From Cytobacillus firmus DS1 (GTDB lineage Bacteria > Bacillota > Bacilli > Bacillales > Cytobacillaceae): 64,000 nt of DNA. Numbering within the stretch: the first letter of the stretch is position 1; each line of letters begins with the position of its first letter. The notes beneath the pieces were generated by a model, which was not told the DNA's origin, ran no database searches, and saw only the letters and a program-made list of their open reading frames with translations. The stretch is taken from assembly GCF_000565285.1 (NCBI RefSeq), contig NZ_APVL01000018.1, positions 1-64,000 on the forward strand. Reading direction: 5' to 3'. This document shows, piece after piece, positions 1 to 7,362 of the stretch. The position numbers and the translations under genes were made by a program.

Positions 1-159
1 GCGAATTGCGCTAAAGTGGTCAACTTTTATTTTAGCGTTTACAACTGTATTCCCCTTATCATCCATTTCGAAAATAGTCCAACCATTATAATCTAGGATA
101 AAGTATGAAATTATAATTCCAAGTACTATTCCACCTATTAAGGATTTAATTTTTTTCAA
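1..159 (-). CDS. Partial small membrane-anchored protein
   Basis: An open frame on the minus strand starts at a TTG (157-159) preceded by GGAGG with a 7-base spacer and runs off the left window edge, so at least 53 residues are present. The N-terminus is two lysines followed by a hydrophobic stretch of about 18 residues (KSLIGGIVLGIIISYFIL), an uncleaved signal anchor or signal peptide. The rest looks soluble and extracytoplasmic. I do not recognise the family. The 3' end is missing, so no function can be assigned. Confidence 0.6.
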   Translation of the reverse strand, partial: MKKIKSLIGGIVLGIIISYFILDYNGWTIFEMDDKGNTVVNAKIKVDHFSAIR

Positions 160-365
160 GATCTAACCTCCAATAATGTTTTTACAGTATTCAATAATTA
201 GGAAAATAATAAGAGAGGAGCAGCGAAATTAAAAGAAAAAGAGGTTAAGAGATGAATAGCTCTCTTATAACAAAACAATAACTCATAAAATTTATACTAT
301 ATATTTGTCCTTTTTAATAAGCATAGTTTAACTCCTAACAAAATAAATTAACTTTTTTCTACATA

Positions 366-407
366 AATAATGTCCGCCTCTCAAAAATTGAAAGGAGGAC
401 ATTATTT
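366..407 (-). terminator. Hairpin downstream of the 456-1067 gene
   Basis: AATAATGTCCGCCTC at 366-380 pairs with GGAGGACATTATT at 395-407, giving a strong stem with one bulge. It lies just beyond the stop of the leftward gene at 456. The following T run is weak, so it could also act bidirectionally. Confidence 0.55.
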
Positions 408-455
408 ATATACTATTTGAGAGATAAAAATTAACATTAACCTTATTTTTGTCAA

Positions 456-1067
456 TTAATCATAAAATTCTACATATACAGATCTTGTAGGAACTGTCAT
501 TTTAATTATATAAAACTCTGCTTTATTATTGTCACCGTCTACATAATTTCTAGCGTCAACAATTATCTCTTGTGGAGTTCCAATGTTACTTAAGGTAACT
601 GTGCCCAAAGTATCATCACCAATAGCCCCGTCATCTTCCATAATTTTATACATCCATGTGAAGCCAGGACCAATGGAAGGTTGATCAACGACAAACCTAA
701 AATTCCCACCATTTGAATGAACTATCTTAGAAGCACTTGTATTAATAGTGTCAGAGGTAATATAATCCCACGTTCCAGCTCCAAGTGTAGTAATCGGCGA
801 TGAATCTCTTTTCAATGGTATCTGTGATTCCATAATCGTAATTGAATTTTCTACAAATCCCGGTTGTGTATTTAGTCCATCTTTACCATTTTCAATTTCA
901 GTATATTCTTCGAGATCCTGGGCTGAACCAAAATCCAATTCATCATAAATCTCTATGGCTTCGTTATTAACATTATCACTTGAAGAATCAATTTCTTCAG
1001 CGCTTACAGCTAATCCTCCCATTGTAAAAGTTGAGATAGCTAATAAAGATATTAGGGATTTTTTCAT
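456..1067 (-). CDS. Secreted protein of unknown function
   Basis: The 203-residue product has a typical Sec signal peptide (two Lys, hydrophobic core, likely cleavage after AVSA near residue 23). The mature part starts with an acidic linker of about 60 residues, followed by a beta-rich region. There are no cysteines, no membrane segment and no motif I recognise. The ATG is preceded by AAAGGAG with a suitable spacer. It is monocistronic, with its own promoter at 1117-1145 and a hairpin behind it. It is probably an exported protein of a Gram-positive host; the role is unknown. Confidence 0.75.
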   Translation of the reverse strand: MKKSLISLLAISTFTMGGLAVSAEEIDSSSDNVNNEAIEIYDELDFGSAQDLEEYTEIENGKDGLNTQPGFVENSITIMESQIPLKRDSSPITTLGAGTWDYITSDTINTSASKIVHSNGGNFRFVVDQPSIGPGFTWMYKIMEDDGAIGDDTLGTVTLSNIGTPQEIIVDARNYVDGDNNKAEFYIIKMTVPTRSVYVEFYD

Positions 1068-1116
1068 TTTTAGTATTGCTCCTTTTTATACATTGTCAAT
1101 AATAGTATTGTACGAG

Positions 1117-1145
1117 ATTATAAAGGTTGGCCAACCCTATGTAAA
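1117..1145 (-). promoter_or_regulatory. Promoter with palindromic operator in the spacer
   Basis: On the minus strand TTTACA (1140-1145) and TATAAT (1117-1122) are 17 bases apart. The spacer contains a perfect 12-bp palindrome, GGTTGGCCAACC (1125-1136). A palindrome between -35 and -10 is a typical repressor site. It would drive the secreted-protein gene that starts at 1067. Confidence 0.6.
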
Positions 1146-1388
1146 ATAATAACAGCATTGGGTTTTAATTTCCATAAAAATTGAAAAATTAGGAATTTTT
1201 TTGGTAGGATATCTAATAAAAGCATCTAAAAATTATAACTAACTCTGATTTGGATAAGTTCAATTGGAGATTTGTTTTACTAATGAGGAACTAAAAATTA
1301 CTCCTATAATTGAAGGACTTATGATGAAATGGAAAGGGTTCTTCTAAAAGCAGTAAAATAACAGGTTATAAATAGTTCAGTATAATAC
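1146..1388. other. Non-coding stretch
   Basis: No supported gene. It is AT-rich spacer between the promoter at 1117-1145 and the stop of the small membrane-protein gene at 1389. Confidence 0.5.
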
Positions 1389-1562
1389 CTAAATATCAAA
1401 AATTTTATTTAATAATAGAATTAATATAAATAATAAGACAATGACTACATCATATATCCCCCATTTGTTTTTAGTCTTTTCTGGTTTATTTTGTTGTGTA
1501 AGTTTTCTATATACAGTTTGAGCCTTCATTTGTTTCTGGTTTTTATTTTCATCCTTAGACAT
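1389..1562 (-). CDS. 57-residue single-pass membrane peptide
   Basis: A short reading frame starts at ATG (1560-1562) with GGAGGG ten bases upstream. The first 35 residues are strongly polar (Lys, Gln, Asn), followed by a hydrophobic segment (VVIVLLFILILLL) and a short tail, so it is a tail-anchored or single-pass membrane peptide with the N-terminus probably inside. I do not know the family. The strong ribosome binding site and clean topology are the main support. Confidence 0.55.
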   Translation of the reverse strand: MSKDENKNQKQMKAQTVYRKLTQQNKPEKTKNKWGIYDVVIVLLFILILLLNKIFDI

Positions 1563-1728
1563 TGAATTCCCTCCACTTTTATCCTTTGTATAAGGACTTC
1601 ATAGGTTTTGCTTTCCTAAACTTTATTAGATTATTCAAACCCAGTAGCAAGTTCTCCTATAGGTTGTATATTATCATTTTATTAAAGAGTATTGGTTAAT
1701 TGTAAGTCGCAGTTAGAAAAATTTAATA

Positions 1729-1749
1729 CTCCCGTCTAAAAGACGGGAG
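1729..1749 (-). terminator. Terminator of the sigma/anti-sigma operon
   Basis: CTCCCGTCT (1729-1737), loop AAA, AGACGGGAG (1741-1749): a perfect 9-bp GC-rich stem. On the minus strand it is followed by TATTAAATTTTT, downstream of the anti-sigma gene. Confidence 0.75.
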
Positions 1750-1789
1750 CGTAGTGTACAAATTAAGCCAACTAAATATTCATTATTAC

Positions 1790-2806
1790 TTAATATCTAT
1801 CTATTGTTGCTCCCAGCACAGTTGCTCTTATAAATTTCAGTTCTTTAAAGCGTTCCAATTCCTCTGGAGTTCCGGTTACTACTGCACCACTTATCAACAA
1901 CTCTCCATTGGAATTTTTTGTGTTTTCTCTAATAGTTTTTAAAGCCTTTTTAATTGTGGAATTTGAATTACTAAGTTCCTTCATATTACTTATAAATACT
2001 TGCCCGGTTTCGGTTGTGTAGGGCAAATCACCTGACACATCAAAACCGAAAGCATCTTCACCCCATTTGGTTTTAACACTATCCCCCTTTATTTTATTTA
2101 TTTCTTCTTTTTTTGATTTGGATGTGGTATCTACCCATAACCAATTTACATTCTTGTTGCCAAGCTGTTTACTGAGTTGATCTAAAGTCATTGGTTGTTT
2201 AAATGAAATAGCAATTTCAATAAGTTTGTCGGTTTCCAAGCCCAGGGCTACATCCAGTTCTTTAGGAAGGGGACTATAAGAAACGTCAGGGTAATAAAAT
2301 TCTATTTCTCTTTCGTTATTGAAGTCATTATAACGGACTGTTCTTTTAGCTTCTTTATCCAACGTGTTTATTCCTGTCATCCCACTTCCTTGGCTAACTG
2401 TTTCTATCTTTCCAATTAACGGGATCCTCTTCGTTTTTTTATCCCAAATTATATAGCGATCGCCAAGTTGCTTACGATATTTAGTTTCTTCATTAACACT
2501 AAACATATCATGATGATAATATGATTCACTGATTTGAACATTTGCGCCAGACACAGTTTCGTTAAGTGAATTTTGTTGTTGTTCATTTATCTTATTGTTT
2601 AGAATGGCTTGGCTCCCAAATATAACAGCTGTAATTACAATTGCGGTAGTAAGGAAAGCAATAAAGACATATTTGAAGGTTTGTTTCCTCCTGGTTTTCT
2701 TAAAAACTTTTTGAAAAGATGGGCTGCTTGTAAAGTCAATTTCTTCGAAAGGTTCACTTTGTTCACTACTTTCATGTGCCTCATCTCTTGGATTTTTGTC
2801 GCTCAT
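1790..2806 (-). CDS. Membrane anti-sigma factor
   Basis: The 338-residue protein has a cytoplasmic acidic/basic N-terminus (about residues 1-45), one membrane segment (about 46-70) and a large extracytoplasmic domain. This layout and the C-terminal region (ELDVALGLE, QPMTLDQL) fit the sigma-factor-regulator family that holds SigM/SigV-type ECF factors at the membrane. Its ATG overlaps the stop of the sigma gene by four bases (ATGA), which implies translational coupling and a cognate pair. It should sequester the neighbouring sigma factor until an envelope signal releases it. The signal is unknown. Confidence 0.8.
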   Translation of the reverse strand: MSDKNPRDEAHESSEQSEPFEEIDFTSSPSFQKVFKKTRRKQTFKYVFIAFLTTAIVITAVIFGSQAILNNKINEQQQNSLNETVSGANVQISESYYHHDMFSVNEETKYRKQLGDRYIIWDKKTKRIPLIGKIETVSQGSGMTGINTLDKEAKRTVRYNDFNNEREIEFYYPDVSYSPLPKELDVALGLETDKLIEIAISFKQPMTLDQLSKQLGNKNVNWLWVDTTSKSKKEEINKIKGDSVKTKWGEDAFGFDVSGDLPYTTETGQVFISNMKELSNSNSTIKKALKTIRENTKNSNGELLISGAVVTGTPEELERFKELKFIRATVLGATIDRY

Positions 2807-3300
2807 TCTTTAACCTCCTTATAAAACTTAATGAATTGGTTCCGGGCCCGATACAAGTTTGTTTTCACATTATCTATTTTCATATCAAGCAAAATTGAAA
2901 TATCTTTATACTTTAAGTCCCAATAATATTTAAGCAAAATCAATTCTTTATAAAGGGGATTAAGTCGATCTAATGTTGTCTGTATTTCTTCTTTTTTTTC
3001 ATTTCCAAGTAAAAGGTCTTCAGGCAAATCATTTGATAATAATTTTAAGTGTTCATCATTAAATCCAAGTTTTATTCTTTTTTTCTTTCGATATTGATCA
3101 TGATGATAATTTAAGGCCACTCGAATGAGCCACCCTCTAATGTTTTGGGATTTTATAGAGTCTGAATAGGACAGAAATTTAAAAGCAGTCTCTTGGACAA
3201 TATCTTGGGCATCGACATGTGAAATTCCATGTTTTCTTAGATATTTGTAAACCACATTTAATTCGCTGTTTAAAGTCTTTGCTTGTTCTTCCTCAAACAT
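2803..3300 (-). CDS. ECF-type RNA polymerase sigma factor
   Basis: About 165 residues with the two ECF sigma domains: region 2 (VDAQDIVQETAFKFL, then a GWLIRVALNYHHDQYRKKKR segment) and region 4 with helix-turn-helix (LKYKDISILLDMKIDNVKTNLYRARNQF). I chose the ATG at 3300 because it has AAAGGGGG five bases upstream; an ATG seven codons earlier has no such site. It directs RNA polymerase to a small regulon and is paired with the downstream anti-sigma gene. An ECF-like promoter lies in front, suggesting autoregulation. Confidence 0.85.
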   Translation of the reverse strand: MFEEEQAKTLNSELNVVYKYLRKHGISHVDAQDIVQETAFKFLSYSDSIKSQNIRGWLIRVALNYHHDQYRKKKRIKLGFNDEHLKLLSNDLPEDLLLGNEKKEEIQTTLDRLNPLYKELILLKYYWDLKYKDISILLDMKIDNVKTNLYRARNQFIKFYKEVKE

Positions 3301-3327
3301 CTCTGCCCCCTTTCCCATCAAACATAA

Positions 3328-3354
3328 GACGAATTAGTTAGAGAAAAGTAAACA
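3328..3354 (-). promoter_or_regulatory. Possible ECF autoregulatory promoter
   Basis: On the minus strand TGTTTAC (3348-3354) and CGTC (3328-3331) are separated by 16 bases. The -10 and the spacing match SigM-type promoters (TGAAAC-16-CGTC), but the -35 matches only partly. It lies just upstream of the sigma gene. Confidence 0.35.
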
Positions 3355-3690
3355 ATACCTTTTAAAAAAATAAAAGAAATTCTTATTCATAATAGGTTTT
3401 TAGTGTATGTCTGTACAAGAAAAGAAAGTAATACATCTAGGTACCTGGAAGGACTATCATTTAAAAATAAAGAAACCTTAAATGGTTGTTTTTAGCCACA
3501 ATAAAGGAGGGATGCAGGAGGGACTCTTTCAGGTCCTTATACAAATTATTTATGCAGTTTAATGTAGATAATTAAAACGAAATGGATTAACTTACTTTAT
3601 AAATAATTTAATGGTAATACTAGTACAAATTTCTTTGTATCCCTCTAAGTACCTCCTTCGTTTATCATCATGCTGATGTAAAATGGGGTT
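3355..3690. other. Non-coding stretch upstream of the DNA ligase
   Basis: No supported gene. It separates the divergent sigma gene and ligase. I see no clear terminator or riboswitch; the ligase ribosome binding site GAGGTGAAAG lies at its right edge. Confidence 0.4.
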
Positions 3691-3702
3691 AGAGGTGAAA
3701 GT

Positions 3703-3861
3703 ATGTTTGTATCTCCAATGTTGCTGCATAAAGCAGCAGACAACCTTCCATTTAATGATGAAAAGTGGATCACCGAGTTAAAGCTGGATGGTATTCGCTT
3801 ACTATATACAAAACTTAAAGGTATTACCCGTTTATATACACGTCATAATAACGAGGTTACC
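3703..3861 (+). pseudogene. ATP-dependent DNA ligase, 5' fragment (split by transposon)
   Basis: From the ATG with GAGGTGAAAG upstream, 53 codons encode the start of an ATP-dependent DNA ligase. They include nucleotidyltransferase motif I (ELKLDGIR), whose Lys is the adenylated residue, and the following YTRHNNEVT motif. Homology stops at about 3861, where the mercury element begins; the frame then runs on in element DNA to a stop at 3957. The remainder resumes at 13670. Rejoined, the enzyme would be about 275 residues, like the small phage/plasmid ligases (SP-beta type). Neither half alone can be active. Confidence 0.85.
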
Positions 3862-3865
3862 AAAC

Positions 3866-3874
3866 ATTATATAC
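3866..3874. repeat. Left terminal inverted repeat of the element
   Basis: ATTATATAC here is repeated in inverse at 13658-13666. A subterminal hairpin (TTTAGCACA 3930-3938 / TGTGCTAAA 3946-3954) lies just inside and could be a recombinase site. Confidence 0.5.
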
Positions 3875-3961
3875 TTAATTTTATTTGGGCTAATTATAAA
3901 TACATAAGTATACCATGGCTTATACTGAATTTAGCACATCTAATTTGTGCTAAATAAATGT

Positions 3962-4320
3962 AAATAGGCAAGATTATTATTGCCAAGAATTAAAATGAAT
4001 TTTAAAACATCATCTTAACATCAATTATACATATTCCTGCAACTACAAAATAATAAACAGTAAGTTGTTAATAAACAAACCATTACTATCGAAATATAGC
4101 GACCACTGGAGGATGGAAGGGTTTAAAATTGCCATAACTTTTATCTTTTAAAAATTCCCCAATAGATCGACTTTCCTAATTACAAGTTATTATGTCGATA
4201 ATTGCTAAGAAAGGTAATAGTTTTAGGACTATGATTATTTCGCCCGCCATTATCATATAGGGAATACAAAATTATAAAAAATCTAGGGCACTTTGTTCAA
4301 AAGTTATGATAGTTATATAC
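3962..4320. other. Left arm of the element, non-coding
   Basis: About 360 bases of AT-rich sequence between the left tip and the mer promoter. No gene supported. Confidence 0.5.
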
Positions 4321-4352
4321 TTGACCGTGTACTATGGTACACGGTTTATTAT
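4321..4352 (+). promoter_or_regulatory. mer promoter and MerR operator
   Basis: TTGACC (4321-4326) serves as -35. A perfect dyad CCGTGTAC-TATG-GTACACGG (4325-4344) sits between it and a -10 such as TATTAT (4347-4352), a 20-base spacing. A long spacer filled by a MerR-type dyad is the hallmark of promoters twisted open by MerR-Hg. It lies just upstream of merR, so the operon is autoregulated and unidirectional as in other Gram-positive mer operons. Confidence 0.8.
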
Positions 4353-4370
4353 TTGTTTGAGGTGATAAAT

Positions 4371-4772
4371 TTGAGTTATCGTATAAGTGAGTTTGCTGAT
4401 AAATGTGGCGTAAATAAAGAGACAATTAGATACTATGAACGAAAAAAGTTATTACAAGTACCTTCCAGAACAGATGCAGGTTATCGGATTTATTCGGAGG
4501 ATGAAGTAAAGCGTGTTGGGTTTATTAAACGTATGCAGGAGCTCGGTTTTTCTTTAAATGAAATTTATAAATTATTAGGTGTCGTAGATAAAGATGAAGT
4601 TCGTTGCGAAGATATGTTTGCATTCGTATCTAAAAAAGAAGAGGAAGTTCGAAAACAAATAAATGATTTAATGCGAATTGAAAACATGTTAAAAGATTTA
4701 AAGCAGCGATGTCCAGATGAAAAAAGTTTACATGCTTGTCCGATAATTGAAACCCTAATTGAGGAAGAATGA
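4371..4772 (+). CDS. merR: Mercury-responsive MerR regulator
   Basis: 133 residues from TTG at 4371 (GAGGTGA upstream): N-terminal winged HTH (ISEFADKCGVNKETIRYYER), coiled coil, and the Hg(II)-binding cysteines of Gram-positive MerR (Cys in DEVRCEDM, then RCPDEKSLHACPII). The sequence pattern closely follows the MerR of Bacillus mer operons. The frame is open upstream to 4293, but that part covers the promoter and operator, so 4371 is the better start. It represses the operon and, with Hg(II), activates it from the dyad at 4325-4344. Confidence 0.92.
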   Translation: MSYRISEFADKCGVNKETIRYYERKKLLQVPSRTDAGYRIYSEDEVKRVGFIKRMQELGFSLNEIYKLLGVVDKDEVRCEDMFAFVSKKEEEVRKQINDLMRIENMLKDLKQRCPDEKSLHACPIIETLIEEE

Positions 4773-4785
4773 AAGGAATTTTGAA

Positions 4786-5007
4786 ATGAAACATAAAAAG
4801 ACCTTTATTGCAGGGCTTATAGGTACATTTTTGGTTTTGTTATGTTGTGCTACACCTATTTTAGTTATTTTATTAGGTACGCTTGGATTAGGCGCAATAA
4901 CAGGCTATTTAGATTTTGTTCTGATTCCTGTTTTAGCTGTTTTTCTTGGTTTAACTTTTTATGCTTATTCTAAATATGAAAAATCACATAAAAATAAGGA
5001 GATGTAA
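4786..5007 (+). CDS. merF: MerF-type mercuric ion transporter
   Basis: 73 residues with two membrane segments. The first carries the vicinal cysteine pair that takes up Hg(II) (LLCCATPILVILLGTLGLGA), the second is in DFVLIPVLAVFLGLTFYAY. This is the usual MerF layout and length. AAAGGA lies upstream of the ATG at 4786. It follows merR by 13 bases and precedes merT by three. Unlike the two genes after it, both cysteines are ordinary Cys codons. Confidence 0.88.
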   Translation: MKHKKTFIAGLIGTFLVLLCCATPILVILLGTLGLGAITGYLDFVLIPVLAVFLGLTFYAYSKYEKSHKNKEM

Positions 5008-5010
5008 AAA

Positions 5011-5310
5011 ATGAAAGAAAGAGTTGTTGCAATTGCTTCGATGTTTTCAGCTTTTTTAGCAAGTCTTTGTTGAATTGGCTTAGCGATCTTAATACCACTT
5101 GGTCTAAGTGGTTTAGCTGGAACACTTGCCGTTACGTTTGCCCCATATCGAATTTGGTTTATTGTTATCACGGTTATTATGCTTTCTTTTGCTCATTTAC
5201 TTGCATGGAAACAAAAAAATAGTTCAAAGAAAACGAAGAAGTTGTTATGGGTTAGTACAATCGTTTCTGGGATAATGCTTATCTATACATTATTCAGTCA
5301 GGGGATATAA
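5011..5310 (+). CDS. merT: MerT-like mercury transporter with UGA (probable selenocysteine)
   Basis: Reading through one in-frame TGA (5071-5073) gives 99 residues: three membrane segments, with FLASLC-U-IGLAILIPLG in the first. MerT proteins have a vicinal Cys-Cys exactly there, binding Hg(II) in the membrane; here the second Cys position is UGA at residue 21. The frame stays open and conserved to TAA at 5308. The hairpin at 5095-5111 fits a bacterial SECIS. The ATG has AAGGAG upstream, overlapping the end of merF. Read literally, the gene would stop after 20 residues. Alternatives are a nonsense mutation or a sequencing error; the position, hairpin and second case in merP argue against these. 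Confidence 0.85.
5095..5111 (+). promoter_or_regulatory. SECIS-like hairpin of merT
   Basis: CCACTT (5095-5100), loop GGTCT (5101-5105), AAGTGG (5106-5111): a perfect 6-bp stem, extendable by one A-T pair, with a pentaloop starting 27 bases after the UGA. Bacterial SECIS elements lie within the coding sequence about 16-37 bases after UGA and need a G in the first two loop bases. As I remember it, GGUCU is also part of the apical loop of the E. coli fdhF element. Confidence 0.8.
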
Positions 5311-5313
5311 GGC

Positions 5314-5637
5314 ATGATGAAATATTTAATATATCTATTTATTGTATTTGGATTGGTTTTTGTCCTTTCTGGGTGCGGTCAAAAAGAAGTTGAAGATGGT
5401 TCAAAAACAAGTGAGGTTTCATCGGAAAACTTAGAATCTGTTTCGTTTAAAATAGATGGTTTTACTTGAGTATCTTGTGCTTTTACGGTGAGTTCCGCCG
5501 TTTCTAATTTAGAGGGTGTTCAAGATATAGAAGTTGAAGGATCAGGAGAAACCCAACTTACATTTGATAAATCGAAAACTAGCTTAAAAGAAATTGAAAA
5601 AGTAATTACTGATTTAGGGTATGAAATAAGGAAATAG
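5314..5637 (+). CDS. merP: MerP-like Hg-binding lipoprotein with UGA (probable selenocysteine)
   Basis: Reading through one in-frame TGA (5467-5469) gives 107 residues. Residues 1-21 are a lipoprotein signal (VLSGC, lipidated Cys21). Residues 22-42 are a polar linker. Residues 43-107 are a heavy-metal-associated (HMA) domain with its motif as GFT-U-VSC instead of GMTCxxC. The UGA is residue 52, exactly the first metal-binding Cys. Downstream the HMA fold continues ([23 protein letters not shown]) to TAG at 5635. A SECIS-like hairpin lies at 5485-5501. It would bind extracellular Hg(II) at the membrane surface and pass it to MerT/MerF. Confidence 0.87.
5485..5501 (+). promoter_or_regulatory. 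SECIS-like hairpin of merP
   Basis: ACGGTG (5485-5490), loop AGTTC (5491-5495), CGCCGT (5496-5501): 6-bp stem with one G-U pair and a pentaloop with G in its second position, starting 21 bases after the UGA. Stem length, loop length and distance fit the bacterial SECIS rules and parallel the merT element. Confidence 0.75.
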
Positions 5638-5669
5638 GAAAATTTAAGATAAAACAGGAGGTTGAAGTA

Positions 5670-7310
5670 ATGCATAAATTTAAGATAAATATTCAAGGAA
5701 TGACTTGTACGGGTTGTGAAGAGCATGTGGCAGTAGCACTTGAAAATATAGGTGCTAGAAATATTGAAGCTAGTTTTCGTCGTGGTGAAGCAGTATTTGA
5801 ATTACCCGATGATATTGGGGTTGAAAGTGCAAAAAAGGCAATTGATGAAGCAAAATATCAACCTGGAGAAATAAAAGAAGTACAATCTGAAGAAAAAGTG
5901 GTTTTAGGTGATGAGGGAGATTATGACTTACTTATCATTGGTTCTGGTGGGGCTGCTTTTTCGGCTGCGATTAAATCCGTTGAATACGGGGCAAAAGTAG
6001 CCATGATTGAGCGTGGAACCGTTGGGGGAACATGTGTAAATATTGGTTGTGTGCCATCAAAAACACTTCTTAGAGCTGGGGAAATCAATCATTTAGCAAA
6101 AGTTAATCCATTTATAGGTTTACAGACATCTGCTGGAGAAGTGGAATTAGCTCCTTTAGTAAAGCAAAAAGATGAGTTAGTCAGCGAACTTCGGAATCAA
6201 AAATATGTCAATTTAATTGATGAATATGGCTTTGATTTAATTGAAGGTGAAGCAAAATTTGTTGATGAAAATACAGTTGAAGTTAATGGGAAGAAACTTT
6301 CTGCAAAGCGTTTTTTAATTGCAACGGGTGCTTCTCCTTCTTTACCGCCGATTTCAGGACTTAAAGAAGTGGATTATCTAACAAGTACAACACTACTTGA
6401 ATTAAAAAAGGTGCCAAAGCGATTAACGGTTATTGGTTCGGGATATATCGGAATGGAACTTGGGCGATTGTTTCATAATTTAGGTTCAGAAGTAACACTT
6501 ATGCAAAGAAGTGAGCGACTTTTAAAAGAATATGATCCCGAAATTTCAGAAGCCGTAGAAAAAGCGTTAATTGAACAAGGGATTAACCTTGTCAAAGGGG
6601 CAGCTTTTGAGCGTGTAGAACAAGATGGAGAGATAAAAAAGGTTCATGTAACAGTAGATGGTAAGAAAAAAGTGGTGGAATCAGAGCAGTTACTTGTTGC
6701 AACAGGAAGAAAACCAAATACAGATGCTTTGAATTTAAGTGCCGCAGGGGTTGAAGTTGGAAAACGAAAAGAAATCCTGATAAATGACTACGCTAGGACA
6801 AGTAATGAAAAGATTTATGCAGCAGGCGATGTAACATTAGGACCTCAATTCGTTTATGTAGCAGCATATGAAGGTGGAATTGTTGCCGATAATGCGATTG
6901 GCGGATTAAATAAAAAATTAGATTTATCCGTTGTTCCTGGCGTAACTTTTACAAATCCTTCGATTGCAACGGTTGGTTTAACAGAAGAACAAGCAAAAGA
7001 AAAAGGCTATGAAGTAAAAAAATCTGTATTGCCTTTAGATGCAGTTCCAAGAGCAATAGTAAACCATGAAACAACAGGCGTTTTTAAGCTTGTTGCCGAT
7101 GCAAAAACTTTAAAAGTACTAGGGGTTCATATCGTATCTGAAAATGCAGGAGATGTGATATATGCGGCGACATTAGCCGTTAAGTTTGGATTAACAGTCG
7201 AGGATTTAAAAGACAGCCTTGCACCATATTTAACAATGGCAGAAGGATTAAAATTAGCTGCTCTTACCTTTGATAAAGATGTTTCGAAATTATCTTGTTG
7301 TGCAGGATAA
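5670..7310 (+). CDS. merA: Mercuric reductase
   Basis: 546 residues with an ordinary N-terminal HMA domain (GMTCTGC, residues 10-16), FAD-binding [12 protein letters not shown], redox-active disulfide GGTCVNIGC followed by VPSKTLL, NAD(P)-binding [10 protein letters not shown], second FAD motif ([16 protein letters not shown]), and the C-terminal vicinal Cys pair (SCCAG) that hands Hg(II) to the active site. This cytoplasmic flavoenzyme reduces Hg(II) to Hg(0) with NADPH. AGGAGG lies eight bases upstream of the ATG. Last gene of the mer operon; no merB (organomercurial lyase) is present. All of its cysteines are encoded normally. Confidence 0.97.
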   Translation: MHKFKINIQGMTCTGCEEHVAVALENIGARNIEASFRRGEAVFELPDDIGVESAKKAIDEAKYQPGEIKEVQSEEKVVLGDEGDYDLLIIGSGGAAFSAAIKSVEYGAKVAMIERGTVGGTCVNIGCVPSKTLLRAGEINHLAKVNPFIGLQTSAGEVELAPLVKQKDELVSELRNQKYVNLIDEYGFDLIEGEAKFVDENTVEVNGKKLSAKRFLIATGASPSLPPISGLKEVDYLTSTTLLELKKVPKRLTVIGSGYIGMELGRLFHNLGSEVTLMQRSERLLKEYDPEISEAVEKALIEQGINLVKGAAFERVEQDGEIKKVHVTVDGKKKVVESEQLLVATGRKPNTDALNLSAAGVEVGKRKEILINDYARTSNEKIYAAGDVTLGPQFVYVAAYEGGIVADNAIGGLNKKLDLSVVPGVTFTNPSIATVGLTEEQAKEKGYEVKKSVLPLDAVPRAIVNHETTGVFKLVADAKTLKVLGVHIVSENAGDVIYAATLAVKFGLTVEDLKDSLAPYLTMAEGLKLAALTFDKDVSKLSCCAG

Positions 7311-7328
7311 AGATTAATGTGGAAAAGG

Positions 7329-7357
7329 ACCGATTTCTTAAATCCTAAGAAATCGGT
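7329..7357. terminator. Bidirectional terminator between mer and recombinase operons
   Basis: ACCGATTTCTTA (7329-7340), loop AATCC, TAAGAAATCGGT (7346-7357): perfect 12-bp stem. It is flanked by a T run on each strand and sits between the convergent merA and recombinase operons. Confidence 0.85.
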
Positions 7358-7362
7358 TTTAT

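Noticed and set aside
3455..3545. Riboswitch or T-box upstream of the ligase
   Set aside because: Only a short GGACCTGAAAGAGTCC-type hairpin is visible, without conserved T-box or riboswitch motifs.
5071..5073. TGA codon in merT as simple nonsense mutation
   Set aside because: Frame and family similarity continue after it, the position is the Hg-binding Cys, and a SECIS-like hairpin follows; the same happens independently in merP.
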